Below, piece after piece: positions 6,171 to 14,465 of a DNA stretch of 33,620 nt (the stretch's first letter is position 1; the number at the start of each line of letters is the position of its first letter). The DNA lies in contig DEJJ01000020.1 of assembly GCA_002353285.1 (NCBI GenBank), positions 54,480 through 88,099 of the forward strand, read 5' to 3'. The notes under the pieces were generated by a model. That model saw only the letters and a list, made by a program, of their open reading frames with translations, was not told the DNA's origin and did not search any database. A program made the position numbers and the translations under genes. Source of the stretch: Porphyromonadaceae bacterium UBA2751 (GTDB lineage Bacteria > Bacteroidota > Bacteroidia > Bacteroidales > Muribaculaceae).

Positions 6171-8222
6171 ATGAAAAAGAAAACACTCCCTCTCATTAAG
6201 GATGACCCATGGCTGGAACCCTATGAGGAAGCCATTGTGGGGCGACATAATGATTTCCTTAACAAGGAAAAAGAACTCACTGGCGGCGAAGGGTCGCTTG
6301 TGGACTTTGCCAACGCCTATAACTACTACGGCCTGCACCACAGCGACCAGGGATGGACCCTGCGCGAGTGGGCACCTAATGCGACCGAAATCTTTGTGGT
6401 GGGCGATTTCAACAACTGGACCGAGTGCGCGCCCTACAAGATGCGTCGCCTGGCCGACGGCAACTGGGAGCTATCGCTGCCCGACCGTGGCATGAAGCAT
6501 GGCGACCTGTTCAAGCTCTCGGTTCACTGGCATGGCGGCCAGGGAGAGCGCATCCCAGCCTATGCCATCCGCGTGGTTCAGGACGAGGGTACCAAGATTT
6601 TCTCGGCCCAAGTGTGGAACCCCGAGGAGAAATATGAGTTCAAGGTCAAGAACTTCAAGCCCAATGTGAAGCCGTTGCTCATCTACGAGTGCCACATAGG
6701 CATGGCGCAGAACCGTGAGGGTGTGGGCACCTACGACGAATTCCGCACCAATGTGCTGCCACGCATTGCCGCCGATGGCTATAACGCCATCCAGATCATG
6801 GCCATCCAGGAGCATCCCTACTATGGGTCGTTTGGCTATCATGTGTCGAGCTTCTATGCCGCCAGCAGTCGCTTTGGCACCCCCGAGGAGCTCAAGCACC
6901 TCATCGACGAAGCCCACTCGATGGGCATAGCCGTGATAATGGACATCGTGCACTCTCATGCAGTGAAGAATGAGGTGGAGGGCCTGGGGCGTTTCGACGG
7001 CAGCTACGACCTGTACTTCTACGGCGACGGCCGGCGCGAGCACCCTGCATGGGACTCGCTGTGCTTCGACTATGGTAAGAATGCCGTGCTCAACTTCCTG
7101 CTCAGCAACTGCAAGTTCTGGCTGGAGGAGTATAAGTTTGACGGCTTCCGCTTCGATGGCGTGACCTCGATGCTCTACTATAACCACGGTTTGGGTCAGG
7201 CCTTTGGTGGCTATGACGACTACTATAACGGCAATCAGGACACTAACGCCATCACCTATCTCACCCTTGCCAATAAGCTCATCCACGAGGTGAACCCACG
7301 GGCCATCACCATTGCCGAGGAGATGAGCGGCATGCCAGGGCTTGCGCGCAAGGTGAAGGATGGCGGCATGGGATTTGACTACCGCATGGCAATGGGCATC
7401 CCCGACTACTGGATCAAGACCATCAAGGAGCAGCAGGATGAGCAGTGGAAGCCCACCTCCATCTTTTGGGAGCTCACCAACCGCCGCGCCGATGAGAAGA
7501 CCATCTCCTATGCCGAGAGTCACGACCAGGCACTTGTGGGCGACAAGACGATCATCTTCCGCCTCATCGACAAGGAGATGTACTGGCACATGATGACGGG
7601 CGACGACAATGGCGTGGTGAGTCGCGGCATGGCGTTGCACAAGCTCATCAGGCTAGTCACGGCATCGACCATCAATGGCGGCTATCTCAACTTCATGGGC
7701 AACGAGTGGGGACATCCCGAGTGGATTGACTTCCCACGCGAGGGCAACGGGTGGAGCTACAAGTATGCCCGCCGCCAGTGGGACCTGGTGGACCGCGAGG
7801 ATCTTAAGTATCAGTTCCTCAACAATTGGGACAACGACGTGATGCACCTGATTGGCGGCACTCACAACTTCCAGGCACTGCCCATTCGCAAGCTGTGGGA
7901 CAAGGACGATGATCAGGTGCTGGCTTTCATGCGAGGCAACTTGGTGTTTGTGTTCAATTTCAACCCAGTGAAGTCGTTCAGCGACTACGGTTTCCTTGCT
8001 CCCGAGGGTGAATATCACGGTGTGATTGACAGCGATAATGCACGCTATGGCGGCTACGGTAACATCGACGAGGGCGTGAAGCACTTCACCGAGCACGATC
8101 CACTATATGCCAGCGCCCACCTGGGATGGCTCAAGCTCTACATCCCTGCCCGCAGCGCCCTCATCCTGCGGCTGCAGCCTTCTAGAACCAAAGCTCCCGC
8201 CAAGAAGAAAGCGAAGAAATGA
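6171..8222 (+). CDS. glgB: 1,4-alpha-glucan (glycogen) branching enzyme, GH13_8 type
   Basis: The 683-aa cytoplasmic enzyme cuts alpha-1,4 chains and rejoins them by alpha-1,6 links to branch glycogen. An N-terminal CBM48-like domain (about 52-150, with LREWAPN and VGDFNNW) precedes the GH13 barrel. Barrel motifs are DIVHSH (258-263), GFRFDG with nucleophile Asp329, TIAEEMSGMP with acid/base Glu383, and AESHDQ with Asp452. The SGMP context and overall size resemble eukaryotic branching enzymes more than the E. coli type, as in other Bacteroidetes. The C-terminus ends in a Lys/Ala-rich tail (KAPAKKKAKK). The stop overlaps the next ATG (8219-8222), so this gene leads a coupled three-gene operon. 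Confidence 0.95.
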   Translation: MKKKTLPLIKDDPWLEPYEEAIVGRHNDFLNKEKELTGGEGSLVDFANAYNYYGLHHSDQGWTLREWAPNATEIFVVGDFNNWTECAPYKMRRLADGNWELSLPDRGMKHGDLFKLSVHWHGGQGERIPAYAIRVVQDEGTKIFSAQVWNPEEKYEFKVKNFKPNVKPLLIYECHIGMAQNREGVGTYDEFRTNVLPRIAADGYNAIQIMAIQEHPYYGSFGYHVSSFYAASSRFGTPEELKHLIDEAHSMGIAVIMDIVHSHAVKNEVEGLGRFDGSYDLYFYGDGRREHPAWDSLCFDYGKNAVLNFLLSNCKFWLEEYKFDGFRFDGVTSMLYYNHGLGQAFGGYDDYYNGNQDTNAITYLTLANKLIHEVNPRAITIAEEMSGMPGLARKVKDGGMGFDYRMAMGIPDYWIKTIKEQQDEQWKPTSIFWELTNRRADEKTISYAESHDQALVGDKTIIFRLIDKEMYWHMMTGDDNGVVSRGMALHKLIRLVTASTINGGYLNFMGNEWGHPEWIDFPREGNGWSYKYARRQWDLVDREDLKYQFLNNWDNDVMHLIGGTHNFQALPIRKLWDKDDDQVLAFMRGNLVFVFNFNPVKSFSDYGFLAPEGEYHGVIDSDNARYGGYGNIDEGVKHFTEHDPLYASAHLGWLKLYIPARSALILRLQPSRTKAPAKKKAKK

Positions 8223-8761
8223 ATATAGTTGTCTACTGCTCGGCTAATAATGACCTCCCAGTGGAGATAACAAGCATCGCCGCTGCCTTGGGGCGATGGA
8301 TAGGGGAGGGGAGGCACACTCTCGTCTATGGCGGGGTGAACGCTGGCCTGATGCACATCACGGCGCAGGCTGCTCGTGATGCTGGCTGCCAAAATATCAT
8401 TGGCATAGTGCCCGAGATGTTCAGGCATCGTGCCGACCAGCTGTGCACCGAGCTTGTGCTTGCCCGTGACTTGAACCACCGCAAGGCGATGCTCATTGAG
8501 CGTGGCGATGCCTTTGTGGTGCTGCCAGGTGGGCTGGGCACCATCGATGAGTGGATATCCACCCTCTCTCACCTGGTGGTGGAGGGCAGCGAGCGACCCA
8601 TTGTGGTGGTGAACCATGAGGGCATGTACTCGGCTCAGGCTGAGCAATTGCGCAGCACAGCCCAGTCGCAGTTTTCTCGCTCTCCACTGATAGCCAGTTC
8701 TATATTAGTCAACAACTCACAAGAACTTATTAATAAACTAAACCAACTAAACAAGCAATGA
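8219..8761 (+). CDS. LOG-family protein (TIGR00730-type nucleotide phosphoribohydrolase)
   Basis: The 180-aa Rossmann-fold protein has the LOG signature PGGLGTIDE (103-111), the preceding NHRKAML (86-92) and the early glycine-rich YGGVNAGLM (37-45). Characterised LOG proteins hydrolyse cytokinin riboside 5'-monophosphate or related nucleotide monophosphates. In gut bacteria the physiological substrate is uncertain. It has no signal peptide. It is coupled at both ends by ATGA overlaps, to glgB at 8219 and to the adenosyltransferase at 8758, so it is made from the glgB transcript. Confidence 0.9.
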   Translation: MNIVVYCSANNDLPVEITSIAAALGRWIGEGRHTLVYGGVNAGLMHITAQAARDAGCQNIIGIVPEMFRHRADQLCTELVLARDLNHRKAMLIERGDAFVVLPGGLGTIDEWISTLSHLVVEGSERPIVVVNHEGMYSAQAEQLRSTAQSQFSRSPLIASSILVNNSQELINKLNQLNKQ

Positions 8762-9318
8762 AAAGTAAAGTTTACACTCTCACAGGCGACAAGGGAACAA
8801 CATCATTAGTAGGTGGCCAGCGTGTGACCAAGGACGACATCCGTGTCGAGGCCTATGGCACCGTCGACGAGCTGAATGCACACATCGGCATGCTGGCCCA
8901 CGAGCTCAAGGGCAAGGATGCCCAGGTGGAGCAGCTGTTGTTCAAGGTTCAGAACAAGCTCTTCAACGTGGGGGCCTATCTGGCCACTGAGCAAAAGAGC
9001 GCCGATGACCCCGTCTATGGCCTTAGCGACGACGACGTCAAGGCCATCGAGGCGATGATCGACACCCTCGACGAGCAGCTGCCACCCATGCGTGGCTTCA
9101 TCCTGCCTGGCGGCACCAGGGCTTCGGTGTGCTGCGACCTGTGCCGCACCGTCACCCGCCGTGCCGAGCGCCGCGTGGTAACCCTTGCCTCGCAGCAACC
9201 CCTCAATCCCCTGGCTCAACGCTACCTCAACCGCCTGAGCGACTTCTTCTTCATCCTCGCCCGCCACTGCAACGTTGCCGCCAGCGTGCCCGAGGTGGTG
9301 TGGGATAGGAGCTGCTAG
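8758..9318 (+). CDS. pduO: PduO-type ATP:cob(I)alamin adenosyltransferase
   Basis: The 186-aa cytoplasmic enzyme transfers the 5'-deoxyadenosyl group of ATP to cob(I)alamin to make coenzyme B12. Family motifs are the N-terminal ATP-binding region TGDKGTTSL (9-17), VEAYGTVDELNAHIG (30-44), the arginine-rich CRTVTRRAERR (129-139) and YLNRLSDFFFILAR (156-169). The last residues (DRSC) and the stop codon are encoded by the start of the 10-bp repeat array at 9311, so the original C-terminus may have ended slightly differently. It is the last gene of the glgB operon. Coenzyme B12 would serve, for example, methylmalonyl-CoA mutase in succinate-propionate metabolism; that gene is not in view. Confidence 0.93.
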   Translation: MKSKVYTLTGDKGTTSLVGGQRVTKDDIRVEAYGTVDELNAHIGMLAHELKGKDAQVEQLLFKVQNKLFNVGAYLATEQKSADDPVYGLSDDDVKAIEAMIDTLDEQLPPMRGFILPGGTRASVCCDLCRTVTRRAERRVVTLASQQPLNPLAQRYLNRLSDFFFILARHCNVAASVPEVVWDRSC

Positions 9319-9425
9319 GAGCTGCTAGGAGCTGCTAGGAGCAACTAGGAGCTGCTAGGAGCAACTAGGAACTACTAAGAGCTACTATAAACCTTAGCCA
9401 CTCCTAGCCACTCCTAGTCACTCCT
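9311..9425. repeat. 10-bp tandem array followed by inverted 10-bp array
   Basis: Eight 10-bp units run from 9311 to 9390. The first three and the fifth are GCTGCTAGGA, two are GCAACTAGGA, and the last two are degraded. After 5 bases come three units (9396-9425) of AGCCACTCCT or AGTCACTCCT. Those are reverse-complement relatives of the first array, so the RNA could fold into a long imperfect hairpin. The array starts inside the last two codons of pduO. Confidence 0.9.
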
Positions 9426-9454
9426 AAAATAATAACAATAAAATCTAAAAAAAT

Positions 9455-10066
9455 ATGGTAAATTTTCTTGATTCTCCAGGTGATTTTAAGAATCTTATTG
9501 CCTATAAAAAAGCGATGTGTGTCTATGATGGAACTAAATATTTCACCCGGCGTTTTTTGAAACCAGGTGACCGAACAATCGGCCAGATGGAGCAGGCTGC
9601 TCGTTCGGGAAAGCAGAATATAGTTGAAGGGAATGTTGATGGAGCAACTTCAACTTATTCAAACATTCACTTGATAAACATTGCTATTGGGAGCCTGGAT
9701 GAACTAAAAGAAGATTATATTGATTACTTGAGGTGTAATAATCTCAGGCTTTGGGAACTGGAAGATGATAAATGCTTACGGGCTCGCACCGTGTGTGCTA
9801 AGCACAATGATCCAGACTATTACATAAAGGCTTTTGAGGTGCGATCGGCTGAGACTGTAGCAAACATAATGATTGTTGTAATAATGCAATGTATAAAGTT
9901 GACTGGCCGATTGTTGGCAAGCAGGAAAGAATCTTTCTTGAAAAATGGTGGCAAGAAAGAGGAAATGTACAGGATGAGGAAAAGCTATCGCAATCATGTC
10001 AATGATAACTATAACGCTAGTGAGCCAGAAGTGTATTATGGCAATAGCGATGAACTCCCATATTAG
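9455..10066 (+). CDS. Four-helix-bundle (S23-like) protein with C-terminal suffix domain
   Basis: The 203-aa protein carries the signature QMEQAARSGKQNIVEGN (45-61), followed by ELKEDYIDYLR. This matches the four-helix-bundle family related to 23S rRNA intervening-sequence proteins and to the Avd accessory proteins of diversity-generating retroelements. The extra C-terminal part (from about 120) resembles the suffix domain known in Bacteroidetes members. The molecular function of stand-alone members is not established; basic helical bundles of this kind bind nucleic acid in Avd. The gene is visibly A+T-richer than its neighbours, with more AAA, ATA and TAT codons. It is bracketed by oppositely oriented 10-bp repeats, which suggests insertion. 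No reverse transcriptase or rRNA is nearby. Confidence 0.8.
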   Translation: MVNFLDSPGDFKNLIAYKKAMCVYDGTKYFTRRFLKPGDRTIGQMEQAARSGKQNIVEGNVDGATSTYSNIHLINIAIGSLDELKEDYIDYLRCNNLRLWELEDDKCLRARTVCAKHNDPDYYIKAFEVRSAETVANIMIVVIMQCIKLTGRLLASRKESFLKNGGKKEEMYRMRKSYRNHVNDNYNASEPEVYYGNSDELPY

Positions 10067-10074
10067 CCGCCCGG

Positions 10075-10104
10075 CAACTCATAGCAGCTCATAGCCCCTC
10101 TAAC
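10075..10104. repeat. 10-bp repeats, inverted relative to the array at 9311
   Basis: Three 10-bp units (10075-10084, 10085-10094 and a degraded 10095-10104) begin 9 bp after the four-helix-bundle stop. The reverse complement of the middle unit, CTATGAGCTG, matches the left-array phase CTAGGAGCTG at 9 of 10 bases. Confidence 0.65.
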
Positions 10105-10105
10105 T

Positions 10106-10117
10106 GCAAACGTTTGC
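10106..10117. promoter_or_regulatory. Perfect palindrome GCAAACGTTTGC, LacI-family-type operator
   Basis: This is a 12-bp perfect palindrome with the central CG typical of LacI/GalR-family operators; it equals the core of the E. coli PurR consensus. It lies about 62 bp before the -7 element of the starch-binding gene and touches the terminator stem that follows. A near copy occurs at 18109-18120 at the same distance from the malQ promoter. The regulator is not in the window. Confidence 0.6.
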
Positions 10118-10149
10118 GTGATTTTTTGTTGGAAAAATCACGCTTTTTT
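10116..10149 (+). terminator. Rho-independent terminator after the four-helix-bundle gene
   Basis: An 11-bp perfect stem (10116-10126 with 10133-10143) has a 6-base loop and is followed by six T (10144-10149). It ends rightward transcripts before the starch-binding gene and overlaps the end of the palindrome by two bases. Confidence 0.85.
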
Positions 10150-10172
10150 CGGTTTACACCTTATTTAATAAA

Positions 10173-10180
10173 TAATTTTG
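10173..10180 (+). promoter_or_regulatory. -7 element of the starch-binding gene
   Basis: TAATTTTG matches TAnnTTTG, 24 bases after the terminator T run. The -33 region is poor (TTTA at 10153-10156, 16 bases away), as expected of a promoter that needs an activator. The predicted leader is about 90 nt. Confidence 0.5.
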
Positions 10181-10275
10181 CGTGCTTAAAGGAAAAAACT
10201 ATAACCTTCAAGCTGTTTTAATAACCATAGTATAGGAAACATTTAATAACACAATTAATACTAAAACTAAACAAA

Positions 10276-13200
10276 ATGAAAGAAAAATTTAAACATTGGG
10301 CATGGAGGACCTTGCTAACGCTCACATGCCTACTTATCACAACCCCAGCTTGGGCCGATTTCACGATTTATGTGAAACCTTACTCAAGTTATTACTTTAT
10401 TCACACTTGGGGTGGAACAATTCAGACCTTGAATGGAGAAGTTACAGGTTCAACATGGCATGGAACCCAGTTTAATGGCAATTTCAATACTAAAGAGATT
10501 GGAGGAACTACCTGGTATGTGATTCCTGTCACAACAGAATCAATTAACTATATAATAAATGACGGCAATAACAATCAGACAGGCGACCTCGATGCTAATG
10601 AAACTAAATTCGTGGAATATGGTGAGAATGCAACATCTATCAATGATGTTACTTCACATTATTGCCCTTATCTTGATAATTATTATGCTACAGGTGATAA
10701 TGCCGCAGTGTTTGGCACTGCTTGGTCACCAACTGCAAAATTAATGACAAACGATTACAATGGTAATTGGACTTGGACTTCAGATGAGTTTCAGATGAAT
10801 GAAGGAAGTACCATTGGTTTTAAAGTTGTCAAGAATGGAACCGATTGGATTCCAGGTGGAGAAGGAAATGAGACTAAAAAAACAGCTCCTGCTACTGGAA
10901 CCTATAAACTTAAAGTGACTTATGAGCTAGGCGCATCGGCTTCAGATGGAGAACTTATACCTATTGATGTAGCGCCCTCTACTCCAGTGTTCTCGCTGGC
11001 TAGTGGCACCTATGACTGCAATCAGAGTGTGACAATATCTTCGACTGCTGGTGCTACTATCTACTACACTACCGATGGCAGCGACCCTACTACCAGTAGC
11101 ACTGTGTACAGCGGCGCCATAGCGCTTGAAGATGAGGGCAACTACACTATCAAGGCTATTGCCGTTAACGACTATGGCACAAGCAGTGTGGCTACAGCCG
11201 AATATACCATTGCCTATCAAGATATTTATCTCTTTGGCTCGGTGGGCATCCAGCATGCTTGGAATTTCTCGAATGGCAACTACAAGCTGGCTACTGCCGA
11301 TGGCATAACCTATACTGGCGCTTATCGTGTTAATAAAAACACAGCTGAAGATGTGGGCTATTTCATCTTGGGAAGTGCTGAGGACATAACTTGGGGTGAC
11401 CAAAGGATGATTGGATCGGATGCTAAGGGTGATAACTGGGATATTACTGATAGTAATTTGGGTTCACAGATGAACACTGTAGCTGGTTCGAAAAAACCTT
11501 GGAAGGTGACAACTGGCGAAGGTGTCTATGAGTTTGATTTCAATCGTGTGAATAACAAACTTGTTGTCACAAAATTCCATGGTGGCACTTCAATTTTTGT
11601 CTATGATTATGCTCGTCCTTACATCTATGTGAAGGACAGCGAGGGCACTGAGTTCAACGGCGAGTATCCTGGTGCTAACATCAACATCATTGATGAAACA
11701 GTGGGTGGAACAAGTGGCTTGAGCAGTGTGGATGCCCAAGGAAATTATAATTACCAAAATGTAGGCACAGGAACTCTTGCATGGTATGAATTCCCAGTTC
11801 CTTCAACTAACGAAATCACTTTTGAGCTGCTCCACAACAGCGAGAACACGGTTACAAGTTCAGAGGAACAAACTGCCCAGGGTGGAGTTTACTATTACTG
11901 GGATGGCACTCAATATGTGAAACTCAACTCAAGGAATGACGCTGCCAACCTGCGCCGCATTGTGGCTCACGTGCGCGTGCAAGGCACCGAAGTGCCCACA
12001 TGCAATGGCGTGAAAATGAACGGCCCCAGCTCGTTCTATGGACAAATGTACTACTGGATGGCAGTGACTACTGCCGAATCGGCACACTTCGTTATTGCCG
12101 ACAAAGATGCTCATGGCTTTAATGCAGAGAACGTATTAAGCGATTTCTATGTTGAACTGGTTGATGGCGAATATAAGCTTATAAATAAGACTGAACTTGA
12201 GAGCCGCCTTGCCAACAAGACAGGTGTGGGAACAATTATCCACCTGCAAAAGAACAGCAACACCCCCGAGGCACACGAAAGTGACGTGCTTGGAGTAAAC
12301 ACATGGGTGTGGAGCCAGAGTGAGAATGCAAGTATCAACACCACTAACTTGGGACGCACATGGTGGGGCCGTCACAATTCGCAATGGGCAGGTTCCGCTT
12401 CAGGTGTGAATTATGCGAACTCGCGATTTATATATCAGGCAGATGGATTGAATGGAAATGCTGATGTGTATGTTGAGACAACTGAGGATGGCGCCGAGTG
12501 GTACACCTGGTACGAGGACAACAGCGTTGCAAGTGCCACATTTGGTTACGGAACTTTAGCTGCTGGCGCAACTTATCCTACCTATACTCCTGATAGGAGC
12601 AAGTATCAATTCTACATGCACAATGAATCTCCTGCTATTACTCAGCAGGCTGGCGAGTTGTGGTACGTTTGGACCCCCGACTTCAGCAAGACCGGTAATG
12701 ATAACGGAGAGTTAATCGATGTTACCCGCACCTACGAGAGCCGCGCTAAGCAAAAGGCGCTTTGCTCAACAGTTCGCGAGGGCAACTATGTTTACTACAC
12801 CGACATCAAGGGCTGGGGCGACAATAATATCTTCTGCTATGTGTTTGCAGGTACTTCGTCGCTTGTTGGGCCATGGCCAGGCATTCAGATGACAAAGATA
12901 GGTTATGACGATGAGGGGCATCCCGTTTATTTGATTGATCTTTCTAACTACGATTTAAGCGGTGCCACTGGCATTATTTTCAATAATGGAAAAGAGGATA
13001 CCGACAACACTAAGGCTCAAACCGGTAACCTTGAGTGGGCCAATGGTGGCTGCTACGACTACCTGGGCTTGCTCTACCGCGTGGGTGGTAACATTGATGT
13101 TATCGAAAATGAACCTGATGGCAATCCCGCCACTCTCACCTTGCGTGGCGTGTGGTACAGCCGCGTGAAGCACACCCTCTTTGCTAAGGACGATAATAAC

Positions 13201-13800
13201 TATAACAACAAGTCGGTAAACGGCTATGGCTATGTTGACTATGGCAAGAGCACTGGTCTGCAAGATAGTTACGACCAGAGCAACTGGGTGGAGATAATGC
13301 CCTACGGAGATATTACTGAAGAAGATTTGTTTAACCTTATAAACAAGGAGTTTGTGCTCTATGGAATGAAGCTCAATAGTGTAAATCCATTGTTTGAGGC
13401 CATTTCAATTAAAGTCACAAAAGATGGTTTGGATGATTATACACCCAACAAGTTTGTGGCTTCCAACTTCATGGGCATGTATCAAACTTCATCGAATGGC
13501 ACAAAATATTTCTTCGTGCAGCCTAAGCCCAACGAGCTTGTTGATATTGAGAGGTCGATATATGTAAATGTTGATGCTGATGGTAAACCCTGCTGCCGTT
13601 TTGTGATGAATACTAACACAGGACTTGATGGCTCATTCAACGTTGACTGGACATATCATGACCCAACTTATTTGAGGACAGGTCGCAACACGTCAACAGG
13701 TCAAGTTATTTTCAATCCTCTTACTGAAGAGGAATTATCAGGTGCAGGAATAGATCCAGTTCTCACACACCTAACAGGCTACAGTGGCTGGCTATTGTGA
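10276..13800 (+). CDS. Large secreted multidomain starch-binding protein, C-terminus lost by frameshift
   Basis: The 1174-aa product starts with a signal peptide (hydrophobic core TLLTLTCLLI, likely cut after AWA at 27). There is no lipobox Cys. Visible modules are an aromatic-rich starch-module-like region (28-115), a second beta domain (about 140-230), a chitobiase/hexosaminidase C-terminal-like beta-sandwich (235-312, with TIYYTTDGSDPT), a SusE/SusF-like region (316-435, beginning DIYLFGSVG) and CBM26-like segments (about 448-550 and 837-930, with YVFAGT and GPWPGIQM). No GH13 catalytic motif is present, so it probably binds rather than cuts alpha-glucan. The frame stops at 13800 just where the -1 frame continues with a matching C-terminal domain, so the intact protein was about 1280 aa. 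A LacI-type palindrome lies upstream. Confidence 0.82.
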   Translation: MKEKFKHWAWRTLLTLTCLLITTPAWADFTIYVKPYSSYYFIHTWGGTIQTLNGEVTGSTWHGTQFNGNFNTKEIGGTTWYVIPVTTESINYIINDGNNNQTGDLDANETKFVEYGENATSINDVTSHYCPYLDNYYATGDNAAVFGTAWSPTAKLMTNDYNGNWTWTSDEFQMNEGSTIGFKVVKNGTDWIPGGEGNETKKTAPATGTYKLKVTYELGASASDGELIPIDVAPSTPVFSLASGTYDCNQSVTISSTAGATIYYTTDGSDPTTSSTVYSGAIALEDEGNYTIKAIAVNDYGTSSVATAEYTIAYQDIYLFGSVGIQHAWNFSNGNYKLATADGITYTGAYRVNKNTAEDVGYFILGSAEDITWGDQRMIGSDAKGDNWDITDSNLGSQMNTVAGSKKPWKVTTGEGVYEFDFNRVNNKLVVTKFHGGTSIFVYDYARPYIYVKDSEGTEFNGEYPGANINIIDETVGGTSGLSSVDAQGNYNYQNVGTGTLAWYEFPVPSTNEITFELLHNSENTVTSSEEQTAQGGVYYYWDGTQYVKLNSRNDAANLRRIVAHVRVQGTEVPTCNGVKMNGPSSFYGQMYYWMAVTTAESAHFVIADKDAHGFNAENVLSDFYVELVDGEYKLINKTELESRLANKTGVGTIIHLQKNSNTPEAHESDVLGVNTWVWSQSENASINTTNLGRTWWGRHNSQWAGSASGVNYANSRFIYQADGLNGNADVYVETTEDGAEWYTWYEDNSVASATFGYGTLAAGATYPTYTPDRSKYQFYMHNESPAITQQAGELWYVWTPDFSKTGNDNGELIDVTRTYESRAKQKALCSTVREGNYVYYTDIKGWGDNNIFCYVFAGTSSLVGPWPGIQMTKIGYDDEGHPVYLIDLSNYDLSGATGIIFNNGKEDTDNTKAQTGNLEWANGGCYDYLGLLYRVGGNIDVIENEPDGNPATLTLRGVWYSRVKHTLFAKDDNNYNNKSVNGYGYVDYGKSTGLQDSYDQSNWVEIMPYGDITEEDLFNLINKEFVLYGMKLNSVNPLFEAISIKVTKDGLDDYTPNKFVASNFMGMYQTSSNGTKYFFVQPKPNELVDIERSIYVNVDADGKPCCRFVMNTNTGLDGSFNVDWTYHDPTYLRTGRNTSTGQVIFNPLTEEELSGAGIDPVLTHLTGYSGWLL

Positions 13801-14129
13801 AGGTTAATGCCCCTGCTGGCACATCAGCAACAGTGCAGAATGCTCCTCGCTTGGCAGCCGAGAACACACAATTCGATCCTTCGGCTTACGATGCAAGTGT
13901 TTTACCTTCGGCTGATTACACAGTTTACCCAATATGCTTGGATAGTAGTTTGGCTACCGCCATCGAGACCATTAATGCCGACAAGGCTGGTGGCTTGCGC
14001 TCTCTCAAGAGCACTCGCTACTACAACCTGATGGGTGTTGAGAGTGGCACTCCGTTTGAGGGCGTGAACATCGTTGTGAAGGAGTACAGCGATGGCACTC
14101 GTGAGTCGAGCAAGATGATTGTGCGATAA
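13797..14129 (+). pseudogene. Out-of-frame C-terminal domain of the starch-binding protein
   Basis: The open frame directly after the stop at 13800 lies in the -1 frame and encodes about 110 residues. It ends with RYYNLMGVESGTPFEG and an IVV...MIVR stretch, like the C-terminal sorting or anchoring domains common on secreted Bacteroidetes proteins. It has no ATG or promoter at its start (the first codon is GTG inside the upstream gene), so it is read as the detached end of that protein. The shift falls in about 13785-13797. It may be a real inactivating indel or a sequencing or assembly error. No slippery heptamer was seen. Confidence 0.75.
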
Positions 14130-14189
14130 CGATTGAAAAAAAGGCACTGCTATAGGCAAGCATTGCTATATTTCCTGTTTTTTGATTGG

Positions 14190-14228
14190 CTGGCGCTACC
14201 GCTGTTGCGGTGGTGCCAGTCTATTTTT
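14190..14228 (+). terminator. Rho-independent terminator of the starch-binding gene
   Basis: A 13-bp stem (14190-14202 with 14207-14219, two G-U pairs) closes a 4-base loop. A T-rich tail follows (14220-14228). It lies 60 bp past the C-terminal fragment. Confidence 0.8.
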
Positions 14229-14312
14229 GAGGGATGCTATGATTTTGTGAGCTCAATTTGGCGTTGTGTGGAAAAAGAGTTATATTTGCTGAAAAAATAT
14301 GCATTGATTGTT

Positions 14313-14465
14313 ATGAACAGGCGAGACATGATTAAAATGACGGGCGTCAATTTACTTGTTGGCGCTTTATTTTTTCCATCCCTTTACTTTGTCTCCTTAT
14401 CAAAAGTGTGTATATTTGTACCGAATAATATCATTAACAACAAAATAAATAGACTATTGCTATGA
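14313..14465 (+). pseudogene. Possible remnant: Tat-signal-like short frame
   Basis: A 50-codon frame begins MNRRDMIKMTGVNLLVGALF, a good twin-arginine signal that closely resembles the start of the PIG-L protein at 18054 (MNRREMIKTT). After the hydrophobic stretch it loses protein-like character and ends at 14465, overlapping the porin start. The porin promoter (14388-14418) lies inside it. This is either the leftover 5' end of a lost Tat-exported gene or chance. The rest of the gap 14130-14461 holds the terminator and the porin promoter. Confidence 0.3.
14388..14418 (+). promoter_or_regulatory. Promoter of the porin-dcuB operon
   Basis: TTTG (14388-14391), 19 bases, TATATTTG (14411-14418) is a full consensus match, with a predicted leader of about 38 nt before the ATG at 14462. 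It is one of the best promoter matches in the window. Confidence 0.8.

Noticed and set aside
9455..10066. Diversity-generating retroelement with an Avd-like protein
   Set aside because: No reverse transcriptase, template repeat or variable repeat was seen nearby.
13785..13800. Programmed -1 frameshift in the starch-binding gene
   Set aside because: No X-XXY-YYZ slippery heptamer and no following stem-loop were found; an indel or sequencing error is simpler.
14133..14465. 110-codon frame after the starch-binding gene as a whole gene
   Set aside because: It runs through the terminator hairpin (14190-14228) and the porin promoter. Only the Tat-like part from 14313 is kept, as a possible remnant.
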